Part shown: piece by piece, positions 53,968 to 61,897 of the stretch | How positions within the stretch are numbered: position 1 is the stretch's first letter | How the letters are laid out: every line of letters starts with the position of its first letter | DNA from: Streptomyces broussonetiae | Lineage (GTDB): Bacteria; Actinomycetota; Actinomycetes; Streptomycetales; Streptomycetaceae | NCBI RefSeq assembly: GCF_009796285.1 | Contig: NZ_CP047020.1 | Coordinates: 9,362,001-9,426,000, forward strand | Length of the DNA stretch: 64,000 bases | Reading direction: 5' to 3' | Program-made: the position numbers and the translations under genes | The notes under the pieces: model-generated | What the model was told of the DNA's origin: nothing | The model's input: only the letters and a program-made list of their open reading frames with translations | The model's database searches: none

Positions 53968-54911
53968 CGAGCACCCAGATCACCACGCCCGTAAGGACGC
54001 CGGCAGGTCAGTCGCCCGCCCCGCGCCGGTCACCCCGGGACCGCGGAACCCGCCTGCTGGCCACACTGTTCCTGGCACCCACCCTCGTCGGCATCGTCGT
54101 CTTCACGGTCGTACCGATCGTCGGCTCGGTCGTGCTCAGCCTGTTCCAGTGGAACGTCATCGACTCCCCCAGCTTCGCCGGGACCGCCAACTACCGTGAG
54201 ATCTTCGGCAATTCGACCGTGCTGGTCTCCTTCCGCAACACCCTCGTGTTCATGGTGTTCGCGGTCGCGCTGCAAATGCTCGTCGCGCTGGCCCTTGCGC
54301 TCACGCTGACCGGACGGATGCCGGTGTGGCTGCGCTCGGTGTTCCGCTCGGCGTTCTTCTTCCCGCTGGTGCTGTCCGCCGCATCGATCTCCGTGGTGAT
54401 GAAGTACCTCTTCAACCAGGACTTCGGGGTGGTGAACTGGCTGATCGGACTGGTCGGGATCGCCCCGGTGCCGTGGCTGACCTCCGAGAACGCGGCGATG
54501 GCGACGGTGGTCATCGTCTACGTCTGGCAGCAGTTCGGTTTCTCGTTCCTGCTGTTCGTCGGCGGCCTGAACAACATCCCCAAGGAGATCCACGAGGCGG
54601 CCTCCCTCGACGGCGCGACCGGACTGCGCAAGCACCTGCACATCACGCTGCCGCTGCTGTCGCCGACGCTGCTGGTGGCGACCGTGGTCGGCGTGATCAA
54701 CGCGCTGCAGGTCTTCGAGCAGCCGTACGTGCTGACGAACGGCGGGCCCGGCGACTCCACCCGCACCGTCGTGATGGTCATCTACGAGACCGCGTTCGAG
54801 CAGTTGCGCTTCGGCGAGGCGTCCGCGGTGGGCGTGCTGCTCTTTGTGCTGATCATGGCGGTGACCGCCCTCCAGTTCCGGCTCAGCCGGCGTTTCGTCC
54901 ACTACCAGTGA
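53964..54911 (+). CDS. ABC sugar transporter permease (MalF-type)
   Basis: The 315-aa product has six helices and the binding-protein-dependent transport EAA loop IHEAASLDGATGLRKHLHIT. The N-terminal RGTRLLATLFLAPTLVGIVV is the first helix; a soluble basic N-terminus precedes it. Its partner permease follows at 54917. No ATPase is encoded here, as in many Streptomyces CUT1 systems that share MsiK. Confidence 0.93.
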   Translation: MTSTQITTPVRTPAGQSPAPRRSPRDRGTRLLATLFLAPTLVGIVVFTVVPIVGSVVLSLFQWNVIDSPSFAGTANYREIFGNSTVLVSFRNTLVFMVFAVALQMLVALALALTLTGRMPVWLRSVFRSAFFFPLVLSAASISVVMKYLFNQDFGVVNWLIGLVGIAPVPWLTSENAAMATVVIVYVWQQFGFSFLLFVGGLNNIPKEIHEAASLDGATGLRKHLHITLPLLSPTLLVATVVGVINALQVFEQPYVLTNGGPGDSTRTVVMVIYETAFEQLRFGEASAVGVLLFVLIMAVTALQFRLSRRFVHYQ

Positions 54912-54916
54912 GCCGG

Positions 54917-55780
54917 GTGAGTCCCTTGAGCCAAGCAACACTGTCCCCGAGCCACGCCCGACACGCGCTCGGGCCGTGGGCACGCATCGCCGCTCTGACC
55001 GTGTGCGCGCTGTTGACCCTCGGCCCGGTCATCTGGACCGTGTCGACCTCGCTGCGCACCCCGGCCCAGTCCTTCGACCTGCCCCCGAAGATAATCCCGA
55101 CGCATCCCACGACCGCCGCGTACCGCGGGGTGTTCGACCAGCTAGACGTGTGGCTGCTCGCCCTCAACTCCACGCTGGTGACCGCGCTGATCGCGGTCGG
55201 CCAGATGATCACGGCGGGACTGGCCGGGTATGCGTTCGCCCGCCTCGAATTCCGGTTCAAGAAACCCCTGTTCGGGCTGGTACTGGCAACGATGATGGTG
55301 CCGCTGCAGGTCACCATCGTGCCGGTCTTCCTGGTGCTGAAGTCGATGGGCCTGACGGACACCCTGCTCGGCCTGATCATCCCGGCCTTCCCCACGGCGT
55401 TCGGCACCTTCCTGATGCGCCAGTACTTCCTGGGCATGCCCAAGGACCTGGGCGAGGCGGCCATGCTGGACGGAGCTGGGCCCTGGCGGATCTTTCGGTC
55501 CGTGTACGCGCCGCTGGCCGCGCCCGGTCTCGCGATCGTCGGCGTGCTGGCCTTCAACTACCACTGGAACGAGTTCTTCCGGCCGCTGATCCTGGAGACC
55601 TCCGGCCAGAACTACACCTTGCCCCTGGGCCTCGTCTCCCTCCAGGGCAACCTCGGCACCGGCTCCATCTCGGTGGTCCTCGCCGGCGTCGTCCTTTCCA
55701 TGCTCCCCGCCGTCGCCGTGTTCGTCGTCGGCCAGCGCCCTCTGCGCGAGGGCATCACGTCCGCAGGAGTCAACCGTTGA
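54917..55780 (+). CDS. ABC sugar transporter permease (MalG-type)
   Basis: The 287-aa product has six helices with the EAA loop LGEAAMLDGAGPWRIFRSVY. The N-terminal helix LTVCALLTLGPVIWTVSTSL and RLEFRFKKPLFGLVLATMMV are typical of the family. The start is taken as GTG 54917, 5 bp after the upstream stop; the ribosome site is weak, consistent with coupling. Its stop overlaps the TTG of the cytoplasmic GH32 gene. Confidence 0.92.
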   Translation: MSPLSQATLSPSHARHALGPWARIAALTVCALLTLGPVIWTVSTSLRTPAQSFDLPPKIIPTHPTTAAYRGVFDQLDVWLLALNSTLVTALIAVGQMITAGLAGYAFARLEFRFKKPLFGLVLATMMVPLQVTIVPVFLVLKSMGLTDTLLGLIIPAFPTAFGTFLMRQYFLGMPKDLGEAAMLDGAGPWRIFRSVYAPLAAPGLAIVGVLAFNYHWNEFFRPLILETSGQNYTLPLGLVSLQGNLGTGSISVVLAGVVLSMLPAVAVFVVGQRPLREGITSAGVNR

Positions 55781-57162
55781 AACATGACCCAAACGCTCCG
55801 CGTTTCAGGGTCCGCCCGCCCCACAACTGGATCAACGACCCCAATGGTCCGTTCCGTTGGCGGGACCGCTACCACCTCTTCTACCAGCACAACCCCGACG
55901 CTCCGCTACACGCGAACGTCCACTGGGGCCACGCCTCCAGCCCCGACCTCGCACACTGGGAGCACCACCCGATCGCGCTCACCCCGACACCCGGCGGCCC
56001 GGACGAGGCCGGCTGCTGGTCCGGCTGCGTGGTCGACGACGACGGCGTACCGACCGCCGTGTACACCGGCGTCGACCGCCACCACACCGGCCTCGGCTCC
56101 ATCTGCCTGGCCCGGGCCGTAGTCCCCGGCGACGAGACGCTCACCGATTGGAAGCCGCTGCCGACGCCCGTGGTGGCCGGTCCGCCGGCCGACCTGGACG
56201 TGGTGATGTTCCGCGACCCGTTCGTGTTCACCGACGGCGGGCGGCGATGGGCGCTGGTCGGCGCGGGACACGCCGACGGTACGCCGTCGGTCCTGCTGTA
56301 CGACTGCGACGACCTGGCCGACTGGCGGTTCGCCGGAGTGTTCCTCGACGGCAACGACCCCGTGGCGGCAGAGCTGTTCGGCGATCGGCCCGTCGGCTGG
56401 GAATGCCCGCAGATGTATGCGACGACCAGTGGGGAGTCGGTGCTCGTGGTGTCGCTGTGGGACGGGGACCCGTGGACCACAGGCTACCTGACGGGACGTC
56501 TACGTCCTTACCATGACGGCGAGTTGCGCTTCGAGGCGCGCACCGGCGGCCTGCTCGACCATGGGCGGGACTTCTACGCGCCAGCCGTGCTCCAGGAGCC
56601 GGACCGGGCCCTGATGTGGGGCTGGTCCTGGGAAGCTCGCGAGCAGGGCGACGTGGACCTCGCCGGGTGGGCCGGTGTCCTCACCGCGCCGAGAGAGGTG
56701 GACGTACATCCGGACGGCACGCTGCACGTCGTACCGCCGAAGCAGTTCGAACTGCTTCGCGCGGCCGAGCCGTTCGTCACCGCGCCGGGCGGCCGGGTAC
56801 CGCTTCCGCAGTCGTACGACCTCGCCGTCACCGCACACGGGCCCACCACCGTGAGCCTGCTGCGGTCCGCCTCCGGTGCGGAGGTGACGGTGCGGCTGGA
56901 CCCGGACGCGGGCACCGTGACGCTGGATCGCGGTGACTGGCCGCGCACGCCCGCCGACGGGTCGGCGCCGATCGTGGTGCGGACGCCGGGCAGCAAGCTG
57001 CGGATGCTCGTCGACGGTTCGTTGATCGAGCTGTTCGTCGACGATCGGGCCACGATCACCGAGCGTGTCTACCTGCGCCCCGACGACGTGCCCGAGCTCG
57101 TCGTGTCGGGGGCGGCGACTGCCGTCACGGGGTGGGAGCTGGTCCCACGGACGCACGACTGA
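55777..57162 (+). CDS. Cytoplasmic GH32 beta-fructosidase (levanase/sucrase type)
   Basis: The 461-aa product has no signal peptide, so it acts on imported fructo-oligosaccharides or sucrose. The nucleophile Asp21 lies in WINDPNG, RDP is at 146-148 (VMFRDPFVF), and the acid/base Glu209 lies in WECPQMY. The C-terminal sandwich includes LRMLVDGSLIELFVDDRATI. The start is TTG 55777, overlapping the permease stop (TTGA) with GGAG eight bases upstream; the next Met would remove the catalytic motif, which supports TTG. Confidence 0.93.
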   Translation: MKHDPNAPRFRVRPPHNWINDPNGPFRWRDRYHLFYQHNPDAPLHANVHWGHASSPDLAHWEHHPIALTPTPGGPDEAGCWSGCVVDDDGVPTAVYTGVDRHHTGLGSICLARAVVPGDETLTDWKPLPTPVVAGPPADLDVVMFRDPFVFTDGGRRWALVGAGHADGTPSVLLYDCDDLADWRFAGVFLDGNDPVAAELFGDRPVGWECPQMYATTSGESVLVVSLWDGDPWTTGYLTGRLRPYHDGELRFEARTGGLLDHGRDFYAPAVLQEPDRALMWGWSWEAREQGDVDLAGWAGVLTAPREVDVHPDGTLHVVPPKQFELLRAAEPFVTAPGGRVPLPQSYDLAVTAHGPTTVSLLRSASGAEVTVRLDPDAGTVTLDRGDWPRTPADGSAPIVVRTPGSKLRMLVDGSLIELFVDDRATITERVYLRPDDVPELVVSGAATAVTGWELVPRTHD

Positions 57163-58207
57163 TCACCGGGCAGGCGATGCGCCGCGTGGTGGCGGGCGGG
57201 GTGCGTCCGGTTTCGATGGAGTCGAGGAGGAGCCGGGCGGCGGCTTCACCCATCGCGTGGTGCGGGAGCGCGACCGTGGTCAGGGGCGGGGTCAGGAACT
57301 CGGCCATGTGCTCTTGATCGTCGTAGCCGACCACCGACAGATCGGCGGGGACGGCGATGTCGAGCCGGGTCGCGGCATGCAGGACGCCCGCCGCGACCCG
57401 GTCGTTGTAGCAGAAGATCCCGGTCGGGCGGTGATCGGCGGGCGCTCCGTCGAGGATCCGCATCGCGCCCTCGTATCCGCCGGAGATCTCGCCCCCGGTG
57501 CGCAGGACCCACTCCTTGGGGACCGTGATCCCCTCGGCGCGCAGGGCGTCCCGGTAGCCGCGCAGCCGCTCGACGGAGGCGATGTCGTCCTGGCCACCGA
57601 CCACGGCGACCCGACGGTGTCCCTTCTCCAGCAGGAGCCGGGCGGCGGTGCGGCCTCCGGCGCGTTCGGCGGGGATGACGGAGGGCAGGGAGTCGTCCTC
57701 GGGCAGGCAGTTGGCGAGGACGGAATGGGTGCGGTGCAGGCCCTCGGGGACGCGGACCCGACGTAGCGACATGGCGGCGTAGATGATGCCGTCCACGCGT
57801 CGGTCGAGGAGTTCGGCGACGGCAGCGTCCTCCTTGGCGGGGTCGCCGCCGGAGTCCACGGTCAGGACAAGGTGCTCGTTGTCCCAGGCGGTCTCCATCG
57901 CGCCGCGCAGCAGCCGGCCCGCGAAGGGTGTGGAGGCGATCTCGTCGGTGACCAGGCCGATCACGGCCGTACGACGGCGGCGCAGGCCGCGGGCAACGGG
58001 GTCGGGGCGGTAACCGAGCTGTTCGGCGGCCTGACGGATGCGTTCCTGGGTGGCGGGTGAGAGATTGCCCTCGGCGCGCCCGTTGAACACGAAGGAGACA
58101 GCGGTGTGGGACACGCCGGCGAGCCGGGCGACGTCCCGTGACGTGGGACGCCCGGACCCCGCCGACTGCCTCTCCTCCGTGCCGCCCATGCCGCGCGCTG
58201 CCCTCAT
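57125..58207 (-). CDS. LacI-family transcriptional regulator of the fructan locus
   Basis: The 360-aa product has an N-terminal helix-turn-helix (SRDVARLAGVSHTAVSFVFN) after a variable 20-residue leader, and a sugar-binding domain (AVIGLVTDEIASTPFAGRLL, PTGIFCYNDRVAAGVLHAAT, DLSVVGYDDQEHMAEFLTPP). It is convergent with the cytoplasmic GH32 gene, with a 38-bp overlap of the 3' ends. It probably binds the CTAAC-GTTAG sites near 52.5 kb and is released by a fructan-derived sugar (inference). Confidence 0.92.
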   Translation of the reverse strand: MRAARGMGGTEERQSAGSGRPTSRDVARLAGVSHTAVSFVFNGRAEGNLSPATQERIRQAAEQLGYRPDPVARGLRRRRTAVIGLVTDEIASTPFAGRLLRGAMETAWDNEHLVLTVDSGGDPAKEDAAVAELLDRRVDGIIYAAMSLRRVRVPEGLHRTHSVLANCLPEDDSLPSVIPAERAGGRTAARLLLEKGHRRVAVVGGQDDIASVERLRGYRDALRAEGITVPKEWVLRTGGEISGGYEGAMRILDGAPADHRPTGIFCYNDRVAAGVLHAATRLDIAVPADLSVVGYDDQEHMAEFLTPPLTTVALPHHAMGEAAARLLLDSIETGRTPPATTRRIACPVISRASVGPAPTP

Positions 58208-58458
58208 ATCCGCCCGTCCGATTGATCACTGCTCACCCTATCCGTGACGCTCGGTGTACGACACAGCCGAGGGAGATTTCCCGTGCAGAGGGCATCTCCA
58301 CGCCGCCGACGGTCTCGGCAACCTCCACGCCACAATCTGTACCGCGAGGGCTTTGTCGCTCAGCGCACGTGCCTCGGTTCGGCGTGGCCGACACTTGGAC
58401 TCGTGCTGATCGTCTTTCCAGGTGTCCCAGACACCAATACCGAGGCCGACACATGCGA

Positions 58459-59016
58459 CTAAGCGGTCCTGGTGAAGTTCGCTGCTGATCCTTCGATGTC
58501 GTTGAGTTCGGGGCTGCGGGGCTGCGGGGCAGCAGGCAGAACGGCTCCACCCGGATCTTCACCAGCTGCTCGCGGCGGCCCTTGAAATCCCTGTCCAGGT
58601 GCACGGAGGCGTTGTCCAGCACCACGGTGCACGGTCTCGACCGTCGCCAGACAGGCAGTGCGGGGCCCGACACCGTCCGCGGCCGGGGCCGGCGCGGCGG
58701 CCTCGCCGGGCAGGCCGGCCAGCCGACAACAGACGAACTCCAGCAACACGGCCGCGTCGATCTCACCGGGAGTGTGCTCCCACCACAGATCAGGATCGGC
58801 GCCCACGACCAGGGCGCCCAGCACGTTGATACGCCGGTCGCTCTTGTCCTCGCCGATGCGGCGCGCCTGGAGGGCGGCGCGCAGCTGGGGGTCCCGGCCG
58901 TAGGCTTCGTCGCCGGTCACCCAGGAGGCGGTGATCCCGGCGTCCAGCGCGGCTTCGATCATTTTCGCAGCCAGACGTGGCTTGGTGGCGAACTGCACAG
59001 CCTCGGGTATCCCGGC
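58459..59016 (-). mobile_element. Fused IS630- and IS701-type transposase remnants
   Basis: On the minus strand from 59016, GIPEAVQFATKPRLAAKMIE and ASWVTGDEAYGRDPQLRAAL match IS701-type transposases. Directly after ARRIGE (about 58854) the sequence becomes RRINVLGALVVGADPDLWWE and DAAVLLEFVCCRLAGLPG, an IS630-type domain, continuing in a second frame with RPCTVVLDNASVHLDRDFKG and in the first with SPELNDIE. Both are truncated and frameshifted. Confidence 0.75.
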
Positions 59017-59050
59017 CGAGCGGGTGCGGTGGTTCGCTCGCTGGCGTGCC

Positions 59051-59260
59051 GACATGATGGCGGATCTGCGATCCGGGAGCAGTGATCATCCGCTGCGGTG
59101 TGCGTTCGTGGACACGGTGCGGCGGTGGGACCTGGATCACGGGCTCATCGAGGAGCACCTGGACGCCAATGAGGCGGAGGCCGAGGCCCCGCCGGTGTTC
59201 GAGACGTTCGCCGACCAGCGCCGCTACCCGAGGAGGATCACGGGGACGATCGCGCAGCTG
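59051..59260 (+). pseudogene. Possible phytoene/squalene synthase-like remnant
   Basis: A readable stretch (SSDHPLRCAFVDTVRRWDLD, IEEHLDANEAEAEAPPVF, ETFADQRRYPRRITGTIAQL) has the rhythm of a trans-isoprenyl diphosphate synthase (DPxxxAFxDTV...TF.ELRxYxxxxxG). It has no start, second half or neighbours. The identification is tentative. Confidence 0.3.
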
Positions 59261-59620
59261 TGCTCGCCACGTCCCGCGCGTACCCGGACTCGCCGGGCTG
59301 GTCCGAACAGGAACAGCGGCAGGTCGCCGCGCCAGCGGGAGAAGGAACGCGACCTCACTGGTGTGATCCTGACGCACGCCTTCTGGAACGAGGCCCCCGG
59401 ATCCGCACGGCCTGATCCCCGCTCCCAGCTCAAGTACGCGCTCGGCAGCGGGGACAGCGAGGGTCGGGAGTCGGGCGTAGCCGTGGCGGACCGCCCCTCC
59501 GAGCCGTCGCCCGTCACCGTGGTCCTTCCCGACGGCCAGTGGCCCTTCACCGGCTTGAGGAGTGCGGTGGTGGCTGGCCGCCGACAGAGCTGGCGGAGGC
59601 CGGGCCAACTGACGGCAGCG
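59261..59620. other. Non-coding gap
   Basis: No gene was supported between the remnants and the 3' end of the methyltransferase gene. No convincing terminator was recognised. Confidence 0.5.
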
Positions 59621-60529
59621 TTACGGCCGGGGCCTGTTCGCGAACACCCACCGGTTGCCCGCCAGCGCGTCGTTCTGCTCGGGCAGCGGGCCGCATCCGT
59701 GCTGGCGGGTGAAGTCGAAGGGGGTGTGGACCGATGTGGACCAGCCTTTGCTCGCCAGATCGCCCGCGGAGTCGGGCCTCGGCCCTCCATCGAACAGGCT
59801 GAGCAGGTCGATACCGATCTGGTGTTTCGTCGAGGTGTAGATCGGGCTGTCGCGATATTCCAGCAAGTCCTTCTCAAGTTTGACCTCGAACGCCAGAGCG
59901 CTTCCCCCCGTGCTCAACCGGTCCACCGTGTCGATGAGGTATGTCTCGGCGGCGTTGGGCAGGTAGAACAGCAATCCCTCGGCCAGCCAGACGCTCGGTG
60001 CGGCCGTGTCGAAGCCGGCGGCGGTCAGTGCCCGGGCCCAGTCGGCGCGCAGATCGATCGGGATCGGTACCCGCGCTGCCTTCGGGGTGGCCGACAGTCC
60101 GCCGAGCACCTTGTGCTTGAACGCCAGCACGTGTTCCGTGTCGATCTCGAAGATCACGCAGTCGGGAGGCCAGTCGAGTCGGAACGCCCGCGAATCCAAC
60201 CCGGCCCCGAGCAGAACTACCTGGCGGGTGTTGCCAGCGTGCACCGACTGGAGGAGAAAGTCGTCGAGGACCCTCGTCCGCAGACCGAAGTAACGCGCGA
60301 ATCGCCCCCACAGCGGGTTAGCGTCCCCGTCCGGAACCTGTTGTGTGCGGACCGGCCAGCCCGCGGACACCGGTGCGGCGAGCACGAAGTGTTCTGCGTA
60401 GACGTCCTGTGCCAGGCTGTCGTGGCGGTGGGTCTCGATCGCCCGTGCCGCGGCGACCATGAGAGCGGTCAGGCCGATACCCCCTTCCACGCCTTCCGCA
60501 CCGGTGTTCGGTTGTGCTGTGCCGACCAT
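59621..60529 (-). CDS. Class I SAM-dependent methyltransferase (LCMT/PPM1-like, TIGR00027 type)
   Basis: The 302-aa product belongs to the family that methylates carboxyl or hydroxyl groups of small metabolites in actinomycetes. GIGLTALMVAAARAIETHRH is the N-terminal pattern, QVVLLGAGLDSRAFRLDWPP the SAM motif, and FEIDTEHVLAFKHKVL motif II, with PSVWLAEGLLFYLPNAAETY later. GGGAGGAC precedes ATG 60529. It is the last gene of the furan-type operon, about 260 bp after the alcohol dehydrogenase with a small coupled ORF between. Confidence 0.9.
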   Translation of the reverse strand: MVGTAQPNTGAEGVEGGIGLTALMVAAARAIETHRHDSLAQDVYAEHFVLAAPVSAGWPVRTQQVPDGDANPLWGRFARYFGLRTRVLDDFLLQSVHAGNTRQVVLLGAGLDSRAFRLDWPPDCVIFEIDTEHVLAFKHKVLGGLSATPKAARVPIPIDLRADWARALTAAGFDTAAPSVWLAEGLLFYLPNAAETYLIDTVDRLSTGGSALAFEVKLEKDLLEYRDSPIYTSTKHQIGIDLLSLFDGGPRPDSAGDLASKGWSTSVHTPFDFTRQHGCGPLPEQNDALAGNRWVFANRPRP

Positions 60530-60795
60530 GTGTCCTCCCTTGGCGCGAGTAGAGACCACGAACAGCGAGGAATGCGAACGATGGGTCTGCGGTGAACGCA
60601 CGAGGTTGCACCTCTGGGTGATCCGTCCCTCGGGGGAGCCCGATGGCGCGCAGCCCTGCGGCCATCCGGCATTGGTCCGGCCGGCTCGGCACGGGTCAGT
60701 TCGCCGCGCGGACCGGCCACGGCGGTGCGGTGCCGGTGACGGTCTGTCAGGACGCGGTCGCGCGGACAGGCAGAGGCGTTGAACGCCTCGCTCAT
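60469..60795 (-). CDS. Small coupled ORF between alcohol dehydrogenase and methyltransferase, uncertain
   Basis: ATG 60795 overlaps the dehydrogenase stop (ATGA) and has a strong GGGAGGA five bases upstream, so translation probably starts here. The N-terminus MSEAFNASACPRDRVLTDRH is not recognised. After about residue 25 the frame is Arg/Pro-rich and runs 61 bp into the methyltransferase gene. It may be a truncated gene or a short peptide whose real end is unclear. Confidence 0.35.
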   Translation of the reverse strand: MSEAFNASACPRDRVLTDRHRHRTAVAGPRGELTRAEPAGPMPDGRRAARHRAPPRDGSPRGATSCVHRRPIVRIPRCSWSLLAPREDTWSAQHNRTPVRKAWKGVSA

Positions 60796-61895
60796 CGGGT
60801 CCTCCCCGCCGGGACCAGGACGGGTTTGACCACGCGGCCCGCGTCACAGTCGTGTTCGGCCTCGTTGATGTCGGCGAGTGGGTACGTACGGATCAGCTGG
60901 TCGAAGGGAAACCGCCCGGCCTGCCACAGTCCGGTCAGTCGTGGAATCAGCAGTCCCGGCACCGCGTCCCCCTCGCAGATGTGGGAGATCCTCCTGCCCC
61001 GGTCCAGCGTCCCCGGGTCGAGCGGCAGCGCGGTGTGGAGCCGTGCCACCAGGCCGAGGTGGCCGGTCGGGCGCAGGGCCCGCAGCGCGTTGTTGATCAG
61101 CTGGATGGAGCCCGTGGTGTCGAGTGCGTACTGCGCGCCGCCGTCGGTCAGTTGCTGAATGCGGTTGGGCAGGGCGGTCGATGCGGCGTGCAGCGGGATC
61201 GCGTGGAGCCGCTCGGCGAGGGCCAGCCGTTCGGGGTGCCGGTCGACGGCCACGGTCACCGCCCCGGCCGCGGTGGCCGCCATCACCGCGGCCAGACCCA
61301 CTGCTCCCGCGCCGAAGACGGCGAGGGTGTCGCCGGGGCCGACACCGAGGGAGTTGAAGACTGCTCCGGCGCCGGTGAGGAAGCCGCAGCCGAGCGGTCC
61401 GAGCAGTTCGAGGGGCAGCGAGGGATCGACCCGGACGGCGTTGCGGGCCGCGACCATCGCGTACTCGGCGAACGATGACTGGCCGAACCACCGGGGGGCC
61501 AATTCGCCCCCGGCTGCGTCGGTGAGCCGCGCCGTGTTCTCCTTGCGCCCTCCGAAGAGGTTGAGGGAGGCGAAGGAGTCACAGTAGGCGGGGGCCGCAC
61601 CCATACAGTTCCGGCAGTGACCGCAGGAGTCGAAGCTCAGCACGACGTGGTCGCCGACGCTCAGACCGGTTACCGGGCCGCCCGTCTCCACCACGACACC
61701 GGCCCCCTCGTGGCCGAGCACCGCCGGCAGCGGTGAGCGGCCCGCCGAACGCCGGACCGCGAGATCGGTCCGGCACATCCCGCAGCCCGCGATCTCGACC
61801 AGGATCTCGCCGTCGGCCGGCCCCGCGTTCAGGACCACCTCCTCGACGGCGAATCGGCTCTCGTACGACCGCAGTACCGCCGCACCGAACCTCAT
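60792..61895 (-). CDS. Zinc-dependent alcohol dehydrogenase (aryl/furfuryl alcohol type)
   Basis: The 367-aa product is an MDR-type dehydrogenase that interconverts an alcohol and an aldehyde with NAD(P). The catalytic-zinc Cys lies in IAGCGMCRTD, the His in LGHEGAGVVVE, and the structural-zinc Cys cluster around SCGHCRNCMGAAPAYC. The cofactor loop is AVFGAGAVGLAAVMAA. Overall form resembles benzyl-alcohol and mycothiol-type enzymes. AAAGGAGG precedes ATG 61895, which lies 2 bp after the aldehyde dehydrogenase stop. Confidence 0.92.
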   Translation of the reverse strand: MRFGAAVLRSYESRFAVEEVVLNAGPADGEILVEIAGCGMCRTDLAVRRSAGRSPLPAVLGHEGAGVVVETGGPVTGLSVGDHVVLSFDSCGHCRNCMGAAPAYCDSFASLNLFGGRKENTARLTDAAGGELAPRWFGQSSFAEYAMVAARNAVRVDPSLPLELLGPLGCGFLTGAGAVFNSLGVGPGDTLAVFGAGAVGLAAVMAATAAGAVTVAVDRHPERLALAERLHAIPLHAASTALPNRIQQLTDGGAQYALDTTGSIQLINNALRALRPTGHLGLVARLHTALPLDPGTLDRGRRISHICEGDAVPGLLIPRLTGLWQAGRFPFDQLIRTYPLADINEAEHDCDAGRVVKPVLVPAGRTR

Positions 61896-61897
61896 CG

